From contig NZ_AQUZ01000002.1 of the NCBI RefSeq assembly GCF_000372465.1, positions 62,160 to 126,159 of the forward strand: 64,000 nucleotides of DNA. Direction: 5' to 3'. Shown piece by piece: positions 16,386 through 24,770 of this stretch. A program made the position numbers and the translations under genes. This DNA is from Kribbella catacumbae DSM 19601 (GTDB lineage Bacteria; Actinomycetota; Actinomycetes; Propionibacteriales; Kribbellaceae). Positions within the stretch are counted from its first letter, which is position 1. Every line of letters begins with the position of its first letter. The notes under the pieces are model-generated. The model made no database searches and had not been told where the DNA came from. It was given only the letters and a program-made list of their open reading frames with translations.

Positions 16386-18173
16386 TCAGCCGAAGCTGTA
16401 GGTGAAGGCGGACAGACCCGGGCTGTAGACGACGGTCATGGTCTTGCGTTGCTGGCCGGGCAGATCGACCAGCTGGTAGGCGTTCGGCGTACCGGAAACC
16501 TTGATCGTCTTGTCGGGCAGACCGGGGATCGAGACGGTGACGGTGCCTTCGCCGGACAGGACGTGGAAGACCTTGGCCGCGTTGAAGTTCAGCCGGCTCT
16601 GCGAGCCCTCGGTGGAGGTGACGCTCTGAGTGCCGACGACCCAGTTCCCGCCGAGGCTGTAGGTGTCGTCGGGCTGGGCCGCGTTGAGGCCGAAGGCGAC
16701 TGTCTTGTTCGGGGTGAGCTTGCCGCTGCCGTTCAGGTTGGCTGCTCTGGAGTAGCCCAGGTAGGACTCAGGGGTGGTTCCGTCGGCACCGATCGTGTCG
16801 GCCTGGACGCTGCCGTCGACGGGATCCGGGAGCTGGACGTTCGGGTTCGCGTCCTTCAGCAGTTGGCGGATCTGGTCCTCGGTCTGGCCGTAGCTGCCTT
16901 CACCGAACTTGATCGACCGGACGGTGCCCCCGGCATCGATCAGGTACTTGGCCGGCCAGTACTGGTTGCGGTACTCGGTCCACGTCGCCAGGTTGTTGTC
17001 TTGGCCGACCGGGTAGGTGATGCCTTCCTTGCGGATGGCCGACTCGACGTTGCCGGCGCTCTTCTCGAACGCGAACTCCGGCGAGTGGATCCCGACGATC
17101 TCCAGGCCCAGTGACTTGTACGCCTTGTCCCACGCCAGCAGATGCGGTGTGGCGCGCTGGCAGTTGATGCAGGAGTAGGCCCAGAAGTCGACCAGGACGA
17201 CCTTGCCCTTCAGCTCACCCAAGGTGGCGGGCTTGCCGCCGGGAGTGTTGAACCACTTCTGCGTTCCGGTGAACTCCGGCGCCGCGCCGCACATGGTCAG
17301 CTCGGCAGCGCCGGGTGTGCACTTGGCCAGTTCCTGGCCGCCTTGGCCGAGCGCCGGGGCGAGCACGCCTTGGACGGTCTTGTTCTCGGCGACCTTCTTC
17401 TCCAGCCCACTCGTGTACGACGGCAGCGAGCGCTGAATGACGTCGGTGATGTTGAAGGCCAGCGCGATCGCGAGCAGGATCATGACGATCCCGCCGCCGA
17501 TCCGAAAGCCCTTCTGGTGGTTGCGGTAAGCCTTGACTCGTTGGGAGATCCGCGATCCGGCGGAGGCGAAGATCAGCAGCGGGAGTGCGGCGCCCATGGC
17601 GAAGGTGACCGTGAGCACGACGGTGCGCCAGCCGACGTTGCCGGTGGCACCGGCCACGGTGATGGCGGCCAGGACCGGTCCCGCGCACGGGACGTACAGG
17701 GTGCCGAGTCCGAGGCCGAGAACGAAGGCGCCGTTGTTGTTCTTGTTGATCTTCGGCAGCCGGTAGAAGGGCTTCTCGATCCAGTGACCGAGGGCGGGGA
17801 AGATCAGGCCGAGGCCGACCAGGGTCAGGATGGTGAGGCCGCCCCAGCGCAGGAAACTGTCAGGCAGGCCGAGCGCGGACAAGATGACGGATCCGGCCAA
17901 GGTGAAGAGGCTGAAGCTGACGATGATGCCGGCGATGATCTTCAGCGGGCGGAAGTCGCGCCGCGGTTTCACCGTTTCTGCGGAGTCTGGCTCCGCGACA
18001 AGCACGTCGCCGTCTGCCCCGCCGGCGGTTGCAGTCTTGCGGCCGCGCTTGCCGGGGGCTGTCGTTTCGGTCTTGGTTCCGGCGAAGAAAATAATCGGCA
18101 GCATGGGCAGGACGCACGGAGAGACTCCGGTGATCAGCCCGCCCACCAATCCGATAAAGGCCAGCGTCAACAT
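16386..18173 (-). CDS. dipZ: DipZ: CcdA-like membrane domain fused to a thioredoxin-like domain
   Basis: The start at ATG 18173 (GGAG eight bases before) gives 595 residues. The first ~270 are a CcdA/DsbD-beta-like domain with GVSPCVLPMLP and further helices that carry reducing power across the membrane. An extracytoplasmic thioredoxin-like domain follows with FWAYSCINCQRATPHLLAWD, the active-site pair being C-I-N-C. The last ~150 residues match the DipZ C-terminal beta-sandwich domain. Mycobacterial DipZ lies next to the fasciclin proteins MPT70/MPT83 and is SigK-controlled, and here too a fasciclin gene is divergent from it. It likely keeps exported cysteine proteins reduced. Confidence 0.93.
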   Translation of the reverse strand: MLTLAFIGLVGGLITGVSPCVLPMLPIIFFAGTKTETTAPGKRGRKTATAGGADGDVLVAEPDSAETVKPRRDFRPLKIIAGIIVSFSLFTLAGSVILSALGLPDSFLRWGGLTILTLVGLGLIFPALGHWIEKPFYRLPKINKNNNGAFVLGLGLGTLYVPCAGPVLAAITVAGATGNVGWRTVVLTVTFAMGAALPLLIFASAGSRISQRVKAYRNHQKGFRIGGGIVMILLAIALAFNITDVIQRSLPSYTSGLEKKVAENKTVQGVLAPALGQGGQELAKCTPGAAELTMCGAAPEFTGTQKWFNTPGGKPATLGELKGKVVLVDFWAYSCINCQRATPHLLAWDKAYKSLGLEIVGIHSPEFAFEKSAGNVESAIRKEGITYPVGQDNNLATWTEYRNQYWPAKYLIDAGGTVRSIKFGEGSYGQTEDQIRQLLKDANPNVQLPDPVDGSVQADTIGADGTTPESYLGYSRAANLNGSGKLTPNKTVAFGLNAAQPDDTYSLGGNWVVGTQSVTSTEGSQSRLNFNAAKVFHVLSGEGTVTVSIPGLPDKTIKVSGTPNAYQLVDLPGQQRKTMTVVYSPGLSAFTYSFG

Positions 18174-18216
18174 GGGGTCGCTCCAACTCGAAAGAATTTC
18201 AACAGAGACACTCCCA

Positions 18217-18244
18217 CTTCGATTCAAACCAGCTCCACGGATGG
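18217..18244 (-). promoter_or_regulatory. Weak SigK-type promoter candidate for dipZ
   Basis: On the minus strand CCATCC (18244-18239) is followed after 16 bases by TCGAAG (18222-18217). The -35 is perfect, but the -10 and spacing deviate from the seven better sites. The start codon lies 44 bases downstream. Confidence 0.4.
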
Positions 18245-18427
18245 GCCGACAGCGGTATTTGTTTGATTACCGCGGCCTTACCTCAAATGTTTTCGGAGTT
18301 GCGCACCGCTCCCCTGGCGCCGGTGGCCTGTGACCTGAGGGTTCGTCCTGACGGGCGGTCGGCAACCCGTTGAGGGACGCCGCAGATGACCGTGCGGTAG
18401 GAGTGCTGAGAAATTTCGCCGGTGCAC

Positions 18428-18454
18428 CCATCCAGGTCGGGGACAGCGCCGAAG
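18428..18454 (+). promoter_or_regulatory. SigK-type promoter of the fasciclin gene
   Basis: CCATCC (18428-18433), 15 bases, CCGAAG (18449-18454), about 130 bases before the fasciclin start. Hexamers and spacing are the same as at 14846-14872. Confidence 0.7.
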
Positions 18455-18587
18455 TCCCGATGTCAGCTGCGAGACGCACAAAGCGACTCACCAGCAACTG
18501 GTGGCGACAACGCCGGGTAATTGACGGTCTTCGCCGGAATTACCAGTCGCCCCGGCTCAGTCACCTCACCGAAAGAGAGATCTCGTC

Positions 18588-19253
18588 ATGTCCAAGACCA
18601 TCGTCCGCGTCGGCCTCGCCGCGTCCGCACTGTCCCTGCTGTTCGTCACCGCTGCCTGTGGCGGCGGCAACGACGACGCCGGTTCGACCCCCTCGACCAG
18701 CACCTCCACCTCGGCTCCCGCCGAGACGCCGTCGGCCTCCGCCTCGATGGACAACGCGGCCGGCCTGGTCGGCCCGGGCTGCGCCGACTACGCCAAGGCC
18801 AACCCGACCGGCGCCGGTTCGGTCGACGGCATGGCCGCGGCCCCGCTGGCCACCGCCGCCTCCGGCAACCCGCTGCTGAAGACCCTGGTCGCTTCGGTCT
18901 CCGGCAAGCTCAACCCCAAGGTCAACCTGGTCAACACCCTCAACGGCGGCGAGTTCACGGTCTTCGCGCCGGTCGACTCCGCCTTCGCGAAGATCCCGGC
19001 CGCCACGATCGAGACGCTCAAGAAGGACGACGCCCTGCTGTCGAAGATCCTGACCTACCACGTCGTGGCCGGCCAGCTCGACCCGACCGCGGTCGTCGGC
19101 AAGCAGACCACCGTGCAGAAGGGCGCTGTCACCGTCACCGGCTCCGGCGACAACCTGATGGTCAACAACGCCAAGGTCATCTGCGGCGGCGTGAAGACCG
19201 CCAACGCGACCGTGTACCTGATCGACACCGTACTGATGCCGCCGGCGGCCTGA
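18588..19253 (+). CDS. Fasciclin-domain lipoprotein (MPT70/MPT83-like)
   Basis: A 221-residue secreted protein. The signal peptide ends in FVTAACGGG, a lipobox-like site, followed by a Thr/Ser/Pro-rich spacer. The FAS1 domain is evident from [19 protein letters not shown] (H1 motif), [13 protein letters not shown], and [12 protein letters not shown] at the end. FAS1 proteins mediate surface adhesion or protein contacts. MPT70/MPT83 are the mycobacterial counterparts and the main SigK targets. It has AGAGAG-like ribosome binding sequence before ATG 18588, a SigK-type promoter upstream, and a strong hairpin after it. Confidence 0.93.
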   Translation: MSKTIVRVGLAASALSLLFVTAACGGGNDDAGSTPSTSTSTSAPAETPSASASMDNAAGLVGPGCADYAKANPTGAGSVDGMAAAPLATAASGNPLLKTLVASVSGKLNPKVNLVNTLNGGEFTVFAPVDSAFAKIPAATIETLKKDDALLSKILTYHVVAGQLDPTAVVGKQTTVQKGAVTVTGSGDNLMVNNAKVICGGVKTANATVYLIDTVLMPPAA

Positions 19254-19334
19254 CGATCCCGTCGACCGGCATCACCGGGCCGGTCTCACCAAGCCAGGAC
19301 ACCAGATCATGGTGACTCCGGCCCAGCAGTAAGC

Positions 19335-19366
19335 GGTGGTGCCTCCCTGGACAGGGAGGCACCACC
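19335..19366 (+). terminator. Strong hairpin after the fasciclin gene
   Basis: A 15-base stem GGTGGTGCCTCCCTG (19335-19349) pairs perfectly with its complement at 19352-19366 with a minimal loop. There is no T-run, as is common in GC-rich actinobacteria. It separates the fasciclin transcript from the anti-sigma-like gene that follows. Confidence 0.75.
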
Positions 19367-19452
19367 GTCCCAGCTCCGCACCACCCCCACACGAGGACAC
19401 GAAACGGCCCGACCGCTCCGAGACCGCGACGGCTCCAGGGAAGCGACACCAC

Positions 19453-20202
19453 GTGACACTGACACCAGACATTCATGCCCTGACCGGCCCCTACGTCCTG
19501 AACGCGGTCGACGCCGACGAGCGCGCCGGCTTCGAGCAGCACCTCGCCATCTGCACCGACTGCACCGCCGATGTTCATGACCTCCGCGAGGCCGTCACCA
19601 AACTCAGCGCGAGCGTCGCCACGCAGCCACCGGCACGGCTCAAAGCCACGGTGATGGCAGCCACTGACCGCGTCCGGCAGCTTCCGCCCGTCATCCCCGC
19701 CCACGCTCATGGCCGGTCCCGTCACGCTCCCAGACAAGTCCTGCGGCGTTCACTGACCCTGGCTGCCGCCTTTCTCGCTATCGCCACCAGTGGAGCAGTC
19801 GCGCTCGACCAGTACCGCGCCAACGCCGAAACGACGGCCGTCAGCACCAAAGCCGCGACAATCCTCGCCCAGTCCGACACCCGAACCGTTCACGGTGCCG
19901 TCACCGGCGGCGGCCAGGCAACCGTGGTCATGTCCCAGCAGCAGGACGCGGCCGTCGTACTCGTCCGCGGCCTCAAACCTCTCACCGGCCGCAAGACGTA
20001 CCAGCTGTGGCTCATCGACGGCTCACGCAACGCCCGGTCCATCGGTCTGACCGACGGAAAGTCCCCGCACCCGACCGTGGTGAATGGAGGCGTGGCCGGC
20101 AAGGTCGCCCTCGGCGTCACCATCGAACCACGCGACGGCTCCACCACTCCCACCCTGCCCAGCGGTGGTGTCCTCCAGCCAGTCGTTCAACTCACCACCT
20201 AG
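19453..20202 (+). CDS. RskA-like anti-sigma factor without an adjacent sigma gene
   Basis: Starting with GTG 19453 (AGGGAAG upstream), 249 residues. The N-terminal part has the zinc-finger-type anti-sigma motif ALTGPYVLNAVDADER and FEQHLAICTDCT (H-x3-C-x2-C). One membrane helix follows (about residue 100-118), then the extracytoplasmic RskA domain with GAVTGGGQATVVMS, KTYQLWLIDGS and VNGGVAGKVALGVTIEP. It is a clear paralogue of the RskA at 23440, but no sigma factor gene is next to it. It may hold the same SigK-like factor, giving a two-lock control, or be a decoy. Confidence 0.88.
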   Translation: MTLTPDIHALTGPYVLNAVDADERAGFEQHLAICTDCTADVHDLREAVTKLSASVATQPPARLKATVMAATDRVRQLPPVIPAHAHGRSRHAPRQVLRRSLTLAAAFLAIATSGAVALDQYRANAETTAVSTKAATILAQSDTRTVHGAVTGGGQATVVMSQQQDAAVVLVRGLKPLTGRKTYQLWLIDGSRNARSIGLTDGKSPHPTVVNGGVAGKVALGVTIEPRDGSTTPTLPSGGVLQPVVQLTT

Positions 20203-20222
20203 CCACCCGCCCCAGCACGAAC

Positions 20223-20264
20223 GAGCCGGTCCCACCCGCAACCAGCGGGTGGGACCGGCTCTTT
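20223..20264 (+). terminator. Strong terminator after the orphan rskA-like gene
   Basis: A perfect 17-base stem (20223-20239 with 20245-20261), loop AACCA, followed by TTT. This is a typical intrinsic terminator, directly before the promoter at 20312. Confidence 0.85.
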
Positions 20265-20311
20265 CGTGGCGTCGGGACGAGGACCGGTCCCGGAAAAAAC
20301 GAACTTTCCAC

Positions 20312-20338
20312 CCATCCACCCGCACAGCTGCACCGAAT
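20312..20338 (+). promoter_or_regulatory. SigK-type promoter of the Tat/DUF4331 operon
   Basis: CCATCC (20312-20317), 15 bases, CCGAAT (20333-20338): the cleanest match to the consensus in the window. It lies between a strong terminator and the small Tat-protein gene at 20462, with ~117 bases of leader. Confidence 0.78.
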
Positions 20339-20461
20339 GGCCTCGTAGCTGTGGTTGTGACCCAGATCACAATACATGCGACTGGGTCGCATCTACAGCC
20401 GAGGTTTCGGGCCCCTGGCGCTCGCCGGGAGCCCAGGCAGGGATGAAGGAGAGGAACAGTC

Positions 20462-20734
20462 ATGAGTGACGCAACACGGCGCGGTTTCCTGGTGTTCGCG
20501 GGAGCGGGAACCGTCGCAGCGGCCGGGGCGATCGCCGCGCCGAAAATCTTCGGCGAGCAGCCGGCCGACGCCGCGACTCAGCTCGAGCAGGCGGATCTGG
20601 CCGGCGCCGAGTCATTCGTCGTCCACGTCAAGGACGTACAGAAGGGCGAGATGGCGATCATGGTCGGCCAGCGCGAGGTGCTGATCACCGACCGGGATCT
20701 GGCCGCTCGTCTCGCGGGTGTGAGGACCGCCTGA
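20462..20734 (+). CDS. Small Tat-exported protein preceding DUF4331
   Basis: A 90-residue protein with a twin-arginine signal, TRRGFLVFAGAGTVAAAGAI, followed by an Ala-rich cleavage region. The mature part is short and acidic (QADLAGAESFVVHVKDVQKG, then MAIMVGQREVLITDRDL). There are no cysteines, so a folded small protein or cofactor chaperone is possible. GAAGGAGAGG lies upstream of ATG 20462. It is the first gene after a SigK-type promoter and is followed by DUF4331 after 76 bases. Family unknown to me; Tat signal is clear. Confidence 0.82.
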   Translation: MSDATRRGFLVFAGAGTVAAAGAIAAPKIFGEQPADAATQLEQADLAGAESFVVHVKDVQKGEMAIMVGQREVLITDRDLAARLAGVRTA

Positions 20735-20810
20735 CCGTCCCGGACCCGGCAGGACCGTCGCTCGGCGGGCCTGTCTTCCTGAGCTCGCCCCCCTAACTGG
20801 AGGAACTTTC

Positions 20811-22190
20811 ATGTCTTCGCATCGCGAAGCGCCGGAGATCTCGAAGGACCCGGTCGCCGACAACACCGACGTGTACGCGTTCGTCAGCCCGGACAAGCCG
20901 GACACGGTGACGCTGATCGCCAACTTCATCCCGTTCCAGAACCCGTTCGGTGGGCCGAACTTCTACGAGTTCGGCGACGACGTGCTGTACCAGATCCACA
21001 TCTCGAACGGTGGTGACGGCAAGGCCGACATCAGCTACCAGTTCCGCTTCCGTGCCGAGATCCGGAACAAGAAGACCTTCCTGTACAACACGGGTCCGAT
21101 CACGTCGATCAAGGACAGCACCTGGAACCGGCCGCAGTACTACTCGGTCACCCGGGTCGAGAACGGCCGCTCGCGGATCCTGGCCCGCGACCTTGCCGCG
21201 CCGCCGGTGAACGTCGGCCCGCGCAGTACGCCGAACTACGCCAAGCTGGCAGGCGAGGCGATTCACACCATCGGCACGAACCGCAAGGTGTTCGCCGGCC
21301 AGCGCGCCGACGGGTTCTTCGCCGACCTCGGTTCGATCTTCGACCTCGGTACGCTGCGTCCGTTCCAGGCGGCCCACCTGATCCCGTCCGCCGCGGCGAT
21401 GGGCGTCAACGGTCTGCAGGGCTCGAACGTGCACACCATCGCTCTGCAGGTCCCGATCTCGGACCTGACCCGCGACGGCAAGAAGCCGACCGACGTGCTG
21501 GACCCGAAGTCGGTCATCGGCGTCTACGCCACCGCGAGCCGCCAGCAGTCGAAGATCTTCGACGTCCTGCTCGGGATCTCGCTGTGGCACGGTCCGCACA
21601 AGCAGGTCTCGCGACTGGGCAACCCGTTGTTCAACGAGGTCATCGTGCCGATGGCCGAGAAGGACAAGTGGAACAGCCGGCCGCCGTCGGAGGACAAGAA
21701 GTACGCGCAGTACGTGACCAAGCCGGAGCTGGCCGGACTGCTGCCGGCGCTCTACCCGGGTGTGTTCCCGAACTTGGCGGCCTACAAGAAGCCTCGCGCC
21801 GACCTCGCTGCGATCCTGCTGACTGGGATTCCGAAGGGCGTCGTACCGGGGTTCCAGAACTACACCGGTCCGGTGCAGGCCGACATGCTGCGGCTCAACG
21901 TCGCCGTACCGCCGGCGAAGACGCCGAACCCGCTCGGTCTGGTGGCGGGCGACGCGGCCGGATTCCCGAACGGACGAAGGGTTTTCGACGACGTCGTCAC
22001 GGTCGAGATCCGGGCGATCGCCGGTCTGACGATCCCGTTGGTCGACCCATCGTACAAGCCCGACGGCGCCGCCTCGGCGGTCAAGGACGGGACGTCGAAC
22101 ACGAACTCCGACTACCTGAAGGTGTTCCCGTACCTCGGGACGCCGGGTGGCGGCTATCAGTCCAAGCCGGGTATCGCGGCTGCGTCATGA
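20811..22190 (+). CDS. DUF4331 family protein
   Basis: The 459-residue protein starts with the hallmark SSHREAPEISKDPVADNTDVYAF near residue 2; the family is recognised by the SSHREAP and NTDVY elements (written here in pieces: SSHREAP at 2-8, DNTDVYAF at 18-25). No signal peptide is visible, unlike many secreted relatives, which is odd next to a Tat-exported partner; the small Tat protein before it could in principle carry it out. Its role is unknown. An AGGAGG-like sequence lies before ATG 20811, and its stop overlaps the next start (ATGA). Confidence 0.9.
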   Translation: MSSHREAPEISKDPVADNTDVYAFVSPDKPDTVTLIANFIPFQNPFGGPNFYEFGDDVLYQIHISNGGDGKADISYQFRFRAEIRNKKTFLYNTGPITSIKDSTWNRPQYYSVTRVENGRSRILARDLAAPPVNVGPRSTPNYAKLAGEAIHTIGTNRKVFAGQRADGFFADLGSIFDLGTLRPFQAAHLIPSAAAMGVNGLQGSNVHTIALQVPISDLTRDGKKPTDVLDPKSVIGVYATASRQQSKIFDVLLGISLWHGPHKQVSRLGNPLFNEVIVPMAEKDKWNSRPPSEDKKYAQYVTKPELAGLLPALYPGVFPNLAAYKKPRADLAAILLTGIPKGVVPGFQNYTGPVQADMLRLNVAVPPAKTPNPLGLVAGDAAGFPNGRRVFDDVVTVEIRAIAGLTIPLVDPSYKPDGAASAVKDGTSNTNSDYLKVFPYLGTPGGGYQSKPGIAAAS

Positions 22191-22639
22191 CCGCGCCAGT
22201 CACCAAGCCGCTGACCAATGCCGAGGAGAATCCCCATGCGGGCAAAGGCTCCTCGGTGCTGCTTGACATTGGCGACGGTGTCGGCGCGATCGTGCTGACC
22301 ATGCCGGCCGAGCTGGACGACGTCGAGATCGAACGGCGACCGGCCGGCTGGACAGCCGAGGAACCCTTGGCCGCTCGCCACCGGCGCAGCGACGAGCACG
22401 GTCATGGGCATGGTCACGGTCATGGGCATGGTGAGCACAGCCATGGTGAGCACAGCCATGGGTTCCCGCACGTGGCGGTCGTTCCCCGGTCATCGCCTGA
22501 GGGGGAGACGGTCTACTCGGCAGTCTTCTTCGACGTCCCCGAGGGCAGCTACGAGCTGTACGTGATGCCCGACGGCCCCGTCCAGTTGACCGTCGACGTG
22601 GTCGGCGGCAAGGTCACCGAGGCCGACTGGCAGCAGTAA
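22187..22639 (+). CDS. Protein with His/Gly repeat, putative metal-binding partner of DUF4331
   Basis: A 150-residue protein translationally coupled to DUF4331 (ATG inside its stop). Residues ~66-90 are an alternating His-Gly tract (DEHGHGHGHGHGHGEHSHG), a typical Ni/Zn/Co or Cu buffering sequence. The flanking parts (VGAIVLTMPAELDDVEIER and VYSAVFFDVPEGSYELYVM) look like a small beta domain. It has no signal peptide. Within this operon it may supply or sense metal for the exported components. Unknown family; the His tract is the only functional clue. Confidence 0.8.
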   Translation: MTAPVTKPLTNAEENPHAGKGSSVLLDIGDGVGAIVLTMPAELDDVEIERRPAGWTAEEPLAARHRRSDEHGHGHGHGHGHGEHSHGEHSHGFPHVAVVPRSSPEGETVYSAVFFDVPEGSYELYVMPDGPVQLTVDVVGGKVTEADWQQ

Positions 22640-22654
22640 CCGGCCCGCCGGGCC
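22640..22654 (+). terminator. Possible weak terminator after the His-rich gene
   Basis: CGGCCC (22640-22645) pairs with GGGCCG (22649-22654) around a three-base loop directly after the stop codon. It is short and lacks a T-run, so its strength is doubtful. Confidence 0.35.
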
Positions 22655-22829
22655 GCAGCGGACCGTCGGGAGTGGTCACAGGGGCCACGCCCGCCGGTCC
22701 GTTCGCGCTCGAGCCAGCGCCCTGCTGGTCTGAGCGCAGCCGACGTCTGAGTGGCCGGATGGAGTCCAGCTCGCGCCGTGATAGAAATCAGCCACCGCTC
22801 ACAGTTTTCGTCGAGCAGAGAGATTGACA

Positions 22830-23432
22830 GTGACCGAGCCCACAGCAGTGCCCTGGCCTGCTGGCCCACAAGAGCAGCGGTCGGGCGCCCTCGACAGCGA
22901 ACTGATGACCCTGGTAGCGCGCGGCGACACCGCCGCCTACTCCCAGCTTTTCGACCTGGTCAGCCCTCGGGTCTACGGGCTGGTCCGGCGCGTGCTGCGC
23001 AATCCGGCCCAGTCCGAAGAGGTCACCCAGGAAGTGATGATCGAGGTGTGGCGCCTCGCATCACGCTACGACGCGACCCGCGGCACGGTGACCTCGTGGA
23101 TCCTGACCATGGCGCACCGCCGCGCGATCGACCGGGTCAGGGCCGAACAAGCCTCCACCAACCGCGACCACGCCGTCGCGGTGCAGTCGATCGAGACCGA
23201 CTTCGACCAGGTCACCGACACCGTCATCGGGCAGCTCGACGCCGAGCGGGTCCGCCACTGTCTTGGTTCGCTGACAGAGCTGCAGCGCGAATCGATCACG
23301 TTGGCGTACTACGGCGGCAACACCTACACCGAGGTAGCGACCCTGCTGGACGCCAAACTGCCCACCATCAAGGCGAGAATGCGTGACGGCCTGCTTCGGC
23401 TCCGCGACTGTCTCGGAACCGCGGAGAGGTAA
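22830..23432 (+). CDS. sigK: ECF sigma factor of the SigK type
   Basis: A 200-residue ECF sigma factor (GTG 22830; TTG 22824 also in frame). Region 2 is LFDLVSPRVYGLVRRVLRNP with EEVTQEVMIEVWRLASRYD, and region 4 is SLTELQRESITLAYYGG then YTEVATLLDAKLPTIKARM. It is followed after seven bases by an RskA-type anti-sigma gene, the SigK/RskA arrangement known from mycobacteria. The promoter motif found before nearby envelope genes is most simply its target. No copy of that motif is visible before its own operon, so the operon may not be autoregulated. Confidence 0.9.
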   Translation: MTEPTAVPWPAGPQEQRSGALDSELMTLVARGDTAAYSQLFDLVSPRVYGLVRRVLRNPAQSEEVTQEVMIEVWRLASRYDATRGTVTSWILTMAHRRAIDRVRAEQASTNRDHAVAVQSIETDFDQVTDTVIGQLDAERVRHCLGSLTELQRESITLAYYGGNTYTEVATLLDAKLPTIKARMRDGLLRLRDCLGTAER

Positions 23433-23439
23433 CGACCCG

Positions 23440-24183
23440 ATGTCATCGACTGAATTCCATACCCTCACCGGCCCGTACGTGCTGGACGCTCTGGGCCCCG
23501 ACGAGCAGGCCGCGTTCGAGCAGCACCTGGCCGGCTGCCCCGAATGCATCGTCGAGGTCGCCGAGTTGCGCGAAGCAACCACCAAGCTGTCAGCCGAGGT
23601 GGCGATGGCTCCGCCGCCGAAGCTCAAGGCCGACGTGATGGCAGCGATCAGCCAGGTCCAGCAGCTCCCACCGCTGGACCTCGAACCGGCGGCCGGTGCA
23701 CCCGTCACGGTCTTGCAGCCGCGCCGGTTCACCCGGCGTTCCGCGCTGGCCCTGGCCGCCGCGGCACTGGCGGTCGCGACCAGCGGCGGTATCGCCATCG
23801 ATCAGTACCGAAGCAACACCGCCACCCAGCAGAGGAACGACCAGATCGCCGCAGTACTGGCCGAGCCCGATGCCCGGACAGTTCACGGCGCCGTCACCGG
23901 AGGCGGGCAGGCGACCGTGGTCGCCTCGAACCGCAAAGACGCCGCGATCGTCGTCCTGCGCGACCTGCGGCAGCTGCCGGCTGACCAGACGTACCAGCTG
24001 TGGCTCATCGACCCTTCCAAGACAGCACACTCCATCGGGCTCGCAGGCCACGCGACACACGACCAGACCACGATCATCGCTAGCGGTGTGACCGGCAAAG
24101 TCGCCTTCGGTCTCACCGTGGAGCCGGCCGGCGGATCAGCAAAACCAACGATGCCCGCCGCCGCGATCCTCGCACTGGCCTGA
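23440..24183 (+). CDS. rskA: RskA-type membrane anti-sigma factor
   Basis: A 247-residue protein starting at ATG 23440 with GGAGAGG upstream. The cytoplasmic part has TLTGPYVLDALGPDEQAAFE and HLAGCPEC (H-x3-C-x2-C). One membrane helix follows (near residues 100-120), then the extracytoplasmic RskA domain with GAVTGGGQATVVASN, QTYQLWLIDPS and VTGKVAFGLTVEP. It should bind the SigK-like factor encoded just upstream and release it after regulated proteolysis. The orphan homologue at 19453 shares these motifs. Confidence 0.93.
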   Translation: MSSTEFHTLTGPYVLDALGPDEQAAFEQHLAGCPECIVEVAELREATTKLSAEVAMAPPPKLKADVMAAISQVQQLPPLDLEPAAGAPVTVLQPRRFTRRSALALAAAALAVATSGGIAIDQYRSNTATQQRNDQIAAVLAEPDARTVHGAVTGGGQATVVASNRKDAAIVVLRDLRQLPADQTYQLWLIDPSKTAHSIGLAGHATHDQTTIIASGVTGKVAFGLTVEPAGGSAKPTMPAAAILALA

Positions 24184-24770
24184 CCCCACACCCCAGACGC
24201 AGCCATAGGCGTGCTGCAACGCTGCTCGCAGCGATGTAGCGGGCAGGCCCCGCCCGGGCAACGGAGGCCTCGTGTTGAGCAGCCAGCACGAGGCACTCAG
24301 CGTCAGCGCGATCGGTGGCTTCGGCCAGCGAGCGGCACGGTGGCGTTGAGATCAGTTCCTCGATCCGCGCAGCAGTCGCTAATGTCGAAGTCGCTCGCGC
24401 GACTCTCCGACTCGTCTGCAAAGCAACCGGGTTCGACGGTACGGGCTGCTCATCGCCACCGCCGCTCGGACCTGGTCGCTGCATCAGGCTGTTGTTTGCT
24501 GTTGGCAACACATGGGTGCCGGTCAGCTGAGGGTGAACAGGGCGCTGGGCGGTGCTCCACCGTTTCAAGCCACCTGGCAATCGCTGGTACCGAGGGTGCA
24601 TGGGCCGGTTGCGCGCCTACCGCGCGGTATGCGCGCGCTTTGGTCACGGTCTGCGGTGACCCGATGGCGGGAGTTGACAGCGGGCAGGATGCAAGGTGAT
24701 GTGTCCACGCTGAAGTCGACTGGCTGCAGCGTCATAGCCTGTCGAGCTCCCGAAGATAAGGTAACAGCTT
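24184..24770. other. Intergenic region without a supported gene
   Basis: About 590 bases. GCCTCGTG (24267-24274) pairs with CACGAGGC (24287-24294) around a 12-base loop, a likely terminator for the sigK-rskA transcript. The remaining sequence has lower coding quality in all frames and no convincing start site. It must hold the promoter of the GAF-ANTAR gene. Confidence 0.5.

Noticed and set aside
22376-22460. His-Gly tract as a DNA tandem-repeat or CRISPR-like array
   Set aside because: It is a simple codon repeat (GGTCAT/CACGGT-like units) inside a coding frame coupled to DUF4331; there are no spacers.
24211-24699. Possible gene in the region between rskA and the GAF-ANTAR gene
   Set aside because: Several frames are open on both strands, but none has start signals or family similarity; GC-rich chance frames explain them.
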